This document shows positions 15,668 to 19,645 of a stretch of 19,645 nt of DNA, piece by piece; the first letter of the stretch is position 1; each line of letters opens with the position of its first letter. The DNA comes from Trichodesmium sp. jk18x7bins.61 (lineage in GTDB: Bacteria; Cyanobacteriota; Cyanobacteriia; Cyanobacteriales; Microcoleaceae). The notes beneath the pieces are model-generated. The model ran no database searches. It was not told where the DNA came from and was given only the letters and a program-made list of their open reading frames with translations. Location: the NCBI GenBank assembly GCA_022822685.1, contig JAJEAQ010000193.1, positions 1 to 19,645 of the forward strand. The letters run 5' to 3'. Position numbers and translations under genes: made by a program.

Positions 15668-16008
15668 GTTCTCAATCATAGTTATCATCATGATTAACTG
15701 TATATTTGATTTTGGGGAATTGCCTGAGCTGCTCTTAACTCTAAGTTTTTCCTGGTTGAGGAGATATTAATTCCCAAGAATATAGCTCTTAGGGCAATAA
15801 ACAATAAAAAAGCTAACCACAACAGATGAGAAGAATGTAGTTGCTACCCTACCTTTGTAGTAATCAGTTGATATAACTTGTAAAAATTTATAATATATCT
15901 TTCTTGTTAACTAACTAGGCTATAGCTTAAATGGGCGCCGCATCGCAACTACAAACAAAGTCTTTTTTTCATCAGTAACTTAAGTAAATTTCAATATAAA
16001 CCCCACTT

Positions 16009-16263
16009 TCACATGTTTGATCTTGCCATTAATCTTGGCCAGATTAGTAAGAAAAATCCCATCCAAGTCATTATTGGAATGGAAACAATCACGGTTAACC
16101 AAATGTTTCTAAAAAGTAACCAACTACTACTAATAATACTAATTCCTGTTAGGAGTATTGACCAAGGTTTACACCACCAAGGTTTGTAATTCCAGGGGTT
16201 AAACTTTTCTGATTCTACTGAATTTTTCATATATTTATTCAAAAACTTGCAAGTATTTTTCAT
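16009..16263 (-). CDS. Small two-helix membrane protein (DUF6737-like)
   Basis: The open frame has 84 codons. ATG 16230 (MKNSVESEKF, 73 residues) is the more likely start, because the first 11 codons overlap the end of the macro-domain remnant and do not look conserved. The product has a motif NPWNYKPWWCKPWSILLTG followed by two hydrophobic helices with a short turn (RNIWL) and a tail ending RLMARSNM. This Trp-rich head plus two helices is what I remember of a small cyanobacterial membrane protein family annotated DUF6737, function unknown. There is no clear ribosome binding site. It is intact in length and probably functional. Confidence 0.7.
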   Translation of the reverse strand: MKNTCKFLNKYMKNSVESEKFNPWNYKPWWCKPWSILLTGISIISSSWLLFRNIWLTVIVSIPIMTWMGFFLLIWPRLMARSNM

Positions 16264-16396
16264 AGATTTGAGTACTGAAGCAAACGAGAACTACCTGTTG
16301 AATAGATTGACTTTCAGATAAAAAACTGATGATTTCATTAATAACTATTATCCCAGCTACTGCAACCGGAAAATACAAACCACCAGTAGCAATAGA
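16235..16396 (-). pseudogene. C-terminal fragment of a macro-domain protein
   Basis: The last 53 codons of a longer minus-strand open frame (16606-16235) read SIATGGLYFPVAVAGIIVIN, then a helix, then QQVVLVCFSTQIYEKYLQVF and a stop. This matches the C-terminal part of macro domains (ADP-ribose binding or deacetylating): the family's SIAFPAISTGxYG loop is followed by a helix and the VxxVCF strand. Here the loop reads SIATGGLYFPV, so the catalytic/phosphate loop is degraded. The sequence upstream of about 16396 shows no macro-domain character, so the N-terminal two thirds are missing. It is probably a decayed or deleted gene just upstream of the DUF6737-like gene. A HIP1 site lies at the junction (16397). 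Confidence 0.6.
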
Positions 16397-16616
16397 GCGA
16401 TCGCCATTAAGTTTTTTTACCGGTATGTATGCCATAATTAATAATTTATATAAGTTTATATTAACTTGTTTTGCTAGAATAAAGAAGGAAAATTTACTTC
16501 CTTTGTTGGGTAGTGTGAATATCTTGCTCCTATCTGTCATCTTGCTCCCATCTCTCAAAAATTTATTAGGTAATGGGTATAATCGAAGAGTAGTTGTTAG
16601 AGCCAAAAACCTGACA

Positions 16617-16695
16617 GTGTGTAGGTTTGGTTGAGGAAAAAAAATAACATTTTCATGGGCTTTGTTGGGTTTCTCTTCGTTCTACCCAACCTACA
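16617..16695. repeat. Palindromic repeat of the TGTAGGTTGGGT type
   Basis: TGTAGGTTTGGTTGAGG (about 16618-16634) and the inverse of ACCCAACCTACA (about 16683-16694) form imperfect inverted ends, with an inner TTGGGT ... ACCCAA stem. This is a dispersed intergenic repeat that I recall from Nostocales genomes. Noncoding. Confidence 0.5.
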
Positions 16696-16753
16696 ATTGT
16701 CCTTAACAGCAACTGTATTGGGGTATAATTTCTCCTTCCATTTTCAGAAAAAA

Positions 16754-16790
16754 AATAGGGAGTAAAAAAATCAATGATTTACTCCCTATT
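16754..16790 (-). terminator. Rho-independent terminator of ndhH
   Basis: AATAGGGAGTAAA pairs exactly with TTTACTCCCTATT (13 bp, 11-nt loop). Read on the minus strand the stem is followed by a run of T's (complement of the A tract at 16748-16755). It starts 14 bases after the ndhH stop. Confidence 0.85.
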
Positions 16791-16803
16791 GTGGAAAAAT
16801 TAA

Positions 16804-17988
16804 TTATCGATCAACAGAACCCATAATAATGTCAATACTACCCAAAATAGCAACAATATCCGCAACTTTTGCTCCAGTCAAAATATGAGGAAAAACCTGT
16901 AAATTGACAAAATCAGCAGCCCGAATCTTAAAGCGCCAAGGAAAAATATTATCATCACCAATGATATAAATTCCAATTTCTCCCTTACCACTTTCAACGC
17001 GGACATAATGCTCGCCTTTAGGAATTTTAAAAGTTGGAGGTATCTTTTTACCTAAAAATTGGTAATCAAATTTATTCCACTCTGACTTCGGACCTTCATT
17101 CATCCGTTTAGCTTCCAAATTCTCATAAGGTCCTCCAGGAAGTCCCTTCAGAGCTTGATAGATAATTTTAACTGACTCTCGCATTTCCCGAATCCTTACT
17201 AGATAACGGGCCAAGCAATCACCATCTTTTTCCCAGTGAACTTCCCAGTCAAAATCGTCATAACATTCATAGTGGTCAACCTTTCGCAAGTCCCACTTCA
17301 CACCAGAAGCCCGTAACATTGGACCAGAAAGCCCCCAGTTAATTGCTTCTTCGCGACTAATCACACCCAATCCTTGAATCCGTCGCCGGAAAATCGGGTT
17401 GTTTGTAATTAAGCGTTCATACTCATCAACCTTTGGTAAGAAGTAATCACAAAAGTCTTCACACTTATCTACCCAGCCGTAAGGCAAGTCAGCAGCAACC
17501 CCACCAATACGAAAATAGTTGTTATTCACCATCCGATAACCTGTGGCAGCTTCCCACAAGTCATAAATCATTTCCCGTTCCCGGAAAATGTAAAAGAAGG
17601 GAGTTTGAGCACCAACATCTGCTAAGAATGGGCCAAGCCATAACAAGTGATTAGCAATCCGGTTTAATTCCAGCATGATCACCCGGATATAACTGGCCCG
17701 TTTAGGGACATCAATATCAGCTAATTTTTCTGGTGCATTAACGGTAACTGCCTCATTAAACATACCCGCAGCGTAATCCCAACGACTAACATAGGGGACA
17801 AACATTGTATTAGTGCGGTTCTCAGCAATCTTTTCCATGCCCCTGTGCAAATACCCAATCACAGGTTCACAGTCAATTACATCTTCTCCATCCAGAGTCA
17901 CAATTAACCTTAACACCCCGTGCATAGAGGGATGGTGAGGTCCCATGTTGATGACCATGGGTTCAGTTCTGGTTTCTATTTTGGTCAT
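16804..17988 (-). CDS. ndhH: NAD(P)H-quinone oxidoreductase subunit H (NdhH)
   Basis: NdhH is the 49-kDa/NuoD-type subunit of the peripheral arm of NDH-1, sited near the quinone-binding cavity on the cytoplasmic face of the thylakoid membrane. The 394-residue length is standard. Family sequence is continuous: GPHHPSMHGVLRL near the N-terminus, GYLHRGMEKIAENR, the ELNRIANHLLWLG helix, and the C-terminal GSIDIIMGSVDR. The start ATG 17988 is set by AGGAG about ten bases upstream and by the usual N-terminus MTKIETRTEPMVINMGPHHP. It has its own terminator and is transcribed away from rsmH. It works in the same complex as NdhF1 and NdhD1, 4.3 kb away in this window. Confidence 0.97.
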   Translation of the reverse strand: MTKIETRTEPMVINMGPHHPSMHGVLRLIVTLDGEDVIDCEPVIGYLHRGMEKIAENRTNTMFVPYVSRWDYAAGMFNEAVTVNAPEKLADIDVPKRASYIRVIMLELNRIANHLLWLGPFLADVGAQTPFFYIFREREMIYDLWEAATGYRMVNNNYFRIGGVAADLPYGWVDKCEDFCDYFLPKVDEYERLITNNPIFRRRIQGLGVISREEAINWGLSGPMLRASGVKWDLRKVDHYECYDDFDWEVHWEKDGDCLARYLVRIREMRESVKIIYQALKGLPGGPYENLEAKRMNEGPKSEWNKFDYQFLGKKIPPTFKIPKGEHYVRVESGKGEIGIYIIGDDNIFPWRFKIRAADFVNLQVFPHILTGAKVADIVAILGSIDIIMGSVDR

Positions 17989-18056
17989 TTAAAATATTCT
18001 CCTGTGAGAGCTTTTTTGTTTTTAGCCCAGTTATTTGGCCTTTGTTTGATTCCAAA

Positions 18057-18062
18057 TATAAT
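18057..18062 (+). promoter_or_regulatory. Candidate -10 box of rsmH
   Basis: A consensus TATAAT lies 35 bases before the rsmH start in the 109-bp divergent region. A weak -35-like TTGGCC is at 18035-18040, with a 16-base spacer. The prediction is by eye only. Confidence 0.4.
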
Positions 18063-18097
18063 TATTGCTGTACTTGTGCGTTGCGTACATTTAGATT

Positions 18098-18949
18098 ATG
18101 AAGCATTTACCTGTTCTTAGTAGGGAGCTAATCGAAGGTTTAGCAATTTTTCCAGGGGGTCTCTATTTAGATGGGACGGTAGGATTTGGTGGCCATACTC
18201 AGTTGATTTTAGGTGCTGCCCCAAATGTTAAGGTAGTAGCTATTGACCAAGATGAACAAGCGCTCGCTTATTGTCAAACTTTCTTGGCCTCCTACAGTTC
18301 TCAGCTCCAATTTTGGCATGGCAATTTGGCTGATTATCATCCGCCAAATCTCCAGTTTAATGGTATAATAGCCGACTTAGGTGTAAGCTCTGTACAGTTG
18401 GATACTCCAGAAAGAGGTTTTAGTTTTCGTTATCCAGCTAACTTAGATATGCGGATGAATCAGCAACAACCTTTGACAGCAGCCGAAATAGTTAATCATT
18501 GGGAAGAGGTAAAATTAGCAAATATTTTTTATACCTATGGGGAAGAACGTCTGTCACGACGTATTGCTAGAAAAATAGTGGAAAGTCGCCCTTTTGAGAC
18601 AACAACTGAGTTGGCGGAAGCGATCGCCCACTGTGTACCTCGGAAATACCGTTATGGTAGAATACATCCGGCTACTCGTGTTTTTCAAGCTTTGAGGATA
18701 GAAGTAAACCATGAACTTGCTGCCCTAGAAACTTTCCTGGAAAATGCTCCTAAGTGGCTCAAGCCAGGAGGTAGAGTTGGAATTATTAGCTTTCATAGTC
18801 TAGAGGATCGTTTAGTCAAACATGCTCTCAGAGGCTCATCTGTTTTGCAAGTGTTGACAAAAAAGCCGATTCAACCTCAAGATAATGAAGTAGCAGTAAA
18901 TCCACGAGCACGTTCTGCTAAACTGAGATTGGCAGAAAAGTTAAGCTAA
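18098..18949 (+). CDS. rsmH: 16S rRNA (cytosine(1402)-N(4))-methyltransferase RsmH
   Basis: RsmH (formerly MraW) uses S-adenosylmethionine to methylate the N4 of C1402 in the 30S ribosomal P site. It has 283 residues, slightly short of the family's usual 290-315 but with every motif: HLPVLSRELIEGL, the SAM loop DGTVGFGGHT, AIDQDEQAL, IADLGVSSVQLD, RGFSFRYPANLDMRMN, FQALRIEVNHELAALE, ISFHSLEDRLVKHALR and the C-terminal PRARSAKLRLAEKL. The in-frame TAG at 18092-18094 makes ATG 18098 the first possible start, so the N-terminal extension seen in some homologues is absent. There is no strong ribosome binding site. It is divergent from ndhH, an arrangement seen in other cyanobacteria. Confidence 0.96.
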   Translation: MKHLPVLSRELIEGLAIFPGGLYLDGTVGFGGHTQLILGAAPNVKVVAIDQDEQALAYCQTFLASYSSQLQFWHGNLADYHPPNLQFNGIIADLGVSSVQLDTPERGFSFRYPANLDMRMNQQQPLTAAEIVNHWEEVKLANIFYTYGEERLSRRIARKIVESRPFETTTELAEAIAHCVPRKYRYGRIHPATRVFQALRIEVNHELAALETFLENAPKWLKPGGRVGIISFHSLEDRLVKHALRGSSVLQVLTKKPIQPQDNEVAVNPRARSAKLRLAEKLS

Positions 18950-19152
18950 GCTCTATATCCAAAACCAAAACACCCGGACTTACCGGAAAACTCTCATATG
19001 GGTTGACGATATGCTTCTATACAAAACAGATATCAAGACTCTACGGTATTAAAGATATTGGAGATATGGAAGCAGTTCAGCCTAGATGATATCTCACCAG
19101 ATCAAAGATTGAATTTTTAGGATGTGCCTTTGATAAATAAGGTTGAGGAGAG
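18950..19152. other. Noncoding DNA after rsmH
   Basis: No gene and no obvious terminator follow rsmH. If the domain V-like sequence at 19153 is real, part of this stretch may be the degraded body of a group II intron, but no maturase/reverse transcriptase residues could be recognised in any frame. Confidence 0.35.
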
Positions 19153-19221
19153 GAGTCGTGATGAGGCAAAGGTCTCGCGTCCGGTTCTGAAGACGAGTTG
19201 GTGGGGGGTATGTCAACTAAT
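19153..19221 (+). ncRNA. Group II intron domain V/VI-like remnant
   Basis: GAGTCGTGATGAGGCAAAGG followed by TCTCGCGTCCGGTTC (19153-19187) has the length and shape of domain V. The outer stem is GAGTCG with CCGGTTC, the inner stem GAGG/TCTC-like, and the tetraloop region is GCAAAG. It is followed by TGAAGACGAG, a wording typical of the domain V-VI joint in cyanobacterial introns. A weak domain VI hairpin (AGTTG 19196-19200, CAACT 19214-19218) comes next. The catalytic AGC triad reads AGT, so the copy is probably degenerate. The 3' boundary is uncertain. Confidence 0.5.
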
Positions 19222-19515
19222 TTATTCATTCGCCAGTAGCACTGAATTTCCCAAATGAATTCAGGCTCGGTACTCCTAAATTCTTACTTGATAAAAATTA
19301 CAAAGAGAACTATGTAGGGAAGATACTCGCAACTTGAAATTAGTTGCTCACAGAAGTTGCTCTCCCTTTGAGCATGAGGCAGAAGAGTCTTGATATTGAA
19401 ATCCCCAGAATATTTCTCCTTCTGCCCTCAGCATAGCTTCCTGATGGATGGCCAGGGAAAAAATGCAATGCCAATTTATCAAAGTAGACTTAGGGCTGTA
19501 TATGATCAAGCAAGC
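19222..19515. other. Noncoding DNA between two group II intron signals
   Basis: No gene is supported. The minus-strand open frame at 19348-19548 lacks protein character and overlaps the intron start. The stretch just before 19516 would contain the intron-binding sites (5' exon) of the second intron. Confidence 0.4.
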
Positions 19516-19645
19516 GTGCGACCCGTTTCTAGCAGGAACCCCTAGCAACTAGGGGTGTATGGCTAGAGTCCAGCCTCTGTATCTCAAAACAGAGCGGATA
19601 ACTGAGTTAAGAATGTGGGTGAAGCTGTAAAGCGAGGACCACCCG
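19516..19645 (+). mobile_element. Group II intron, 5' part (domain I), continues beyond window
   Basis: GTGCG at 19516-19520 is the canonical group II 5' boundary, followed by ACCCG and a series of tight stems expected in domain I: CCCCTAG (19539-19545) with CTAGGGG (19549-19555) around CAA, and CTCTGT (19575-19580) with ACAGAG (19589-19594). The downstream text (GTGGGTGAAGCTGTAAAGCG) is like cyanobacterial group II introns as I remember them. The sequence looks well preserved, unlike the upstream domain V-like remnant. The maturase, if present, would lie outside the window. Confidence 0.6.

Larger units (their letters stand above)
15212..15959. repeat. Pair of inverted termini enclosing 748 bp
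   Basis: TTTGTGTGTAGTTGCGATGG (from 15212) and the reverse complement of the sequence ending at 15959 (TTTGTTTGTAGTTGCGATGC) agree at about 23 of 26 positions. The enclosed DNA contains element B copy 2 and a 15-bp hairpin but no open frame. It may be the shell of a decayed insertion sequence, or two separate copies of a dispersed short repeat in opposite orientation. Confidence 0.45.
14578..16008. other. Long noncoding, repeat-filled region
   Basis: No gene is supported in these 1.4 kb. It holds direct repeat D copy 2 (14894-14933), MITE-like element A copy 2 (14940-15039), a family C-like terminus (about 15180-15206), inverted termini at 15212-15237 and 15934-15959, element B copy 2 (15340-15577) and a perfect 15-bp hairpin (15631-15667). 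The open frame 15404-15619 is built on the heptamer array and is rejected. Confidence 0.65.

Noticed and set aside
16329..16634. 101-codon plus-strand open frame
   Set aside because: It is antisense to the macro-domain remnant, whose protein-like signal is on the minus strand.
19348..19548. 66-codon minus-strand open frame
   Set aside because: It overlaps the group II intron start, is low in recognisable features, and has no ribosome binding site.

Overview
The window looks like a filamentous, Nostocales-type cyanobacterium. It carries ndhF1-ndhD1 and ndhH of the NDH-1L complex, seven HIP1 octamers (GCGATCGC at 2037, 5261, 9175, 10326, 13610, 16397 and 18620), a Cache/histidine kinase/receiver/cyclase hybrid protein, heptamer arrays of the GGGAGTT type, several MITE-like inverted-repeat elements and group II intron signals. 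Low coding density, two heavily broken genes and many small repeats suggest a decaying genome. 'Nostoc azollae'-like symbionts have this character, but that name is an inference and no species marker was tested.

Layout. Positions 1-1042 hold the 3' part of a family-3 solute-binding protein gene broken by frameshifts at homopolymers. Positions 1338-3033 hold a secreted alpha/beta hydrolase pseudogene (cyanobacterial DUF1400 type) with five in-frame stops and two frameshifts. From 3034 to 4480 there is repeat-rich DNA with one doubtful small ORF, a 29-bp palindrome and copies of three repeat families. A 1146-residue membrane sensor kinase/adenylate cyclase lies on the minus strand at 4481-7921. 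ndhF1 (8550-10604) and ndhD1 (10909-12489) follow on the plus strand, with an IS200/IS605 right-end remnant between them and a strong terminator after ndhD1.

Positions 12565-13245 are a dense repeat cluster. A gene of unknown function lies on the minus strand (13246-14409), preceded in the same frame by a 48-codon ORF with a strong ribosome binding site. About 1.4 kb of repeat-filled noncoding DNA follows, including a 100-bp element with an exact 8-bp target duplication. Next come a macro-domain gene fragment and a small membrane protein (minus strand), then ndhH (minus, with its own terminator). rsmH is divergent from ndhH. The window ends in group II intron material: a domain V/VI-like remnant, then the 5' end of a second intron that runs off the window.

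How the genes fit together. NdhF1 and NdhD1 are proton-pumping membrane-arm subunits and NdhH is a peripheral-arm subunit of the same plastoquinone-reducing complex used in respiration and cyclic electron flow. RsmH methylates 16S rRNA and is separate from that. The sensor protein probably couples an extracellular ligand to phosphotransfer and cAMP synthesis. The most notable leads are the split unknown gene, the kinase-cyclase architecture, the RNA-hairpin remnant inside the ndhF-ndhD1 unit, and the families of small mobile repeats. No complete novel defence or mobile system is visible.
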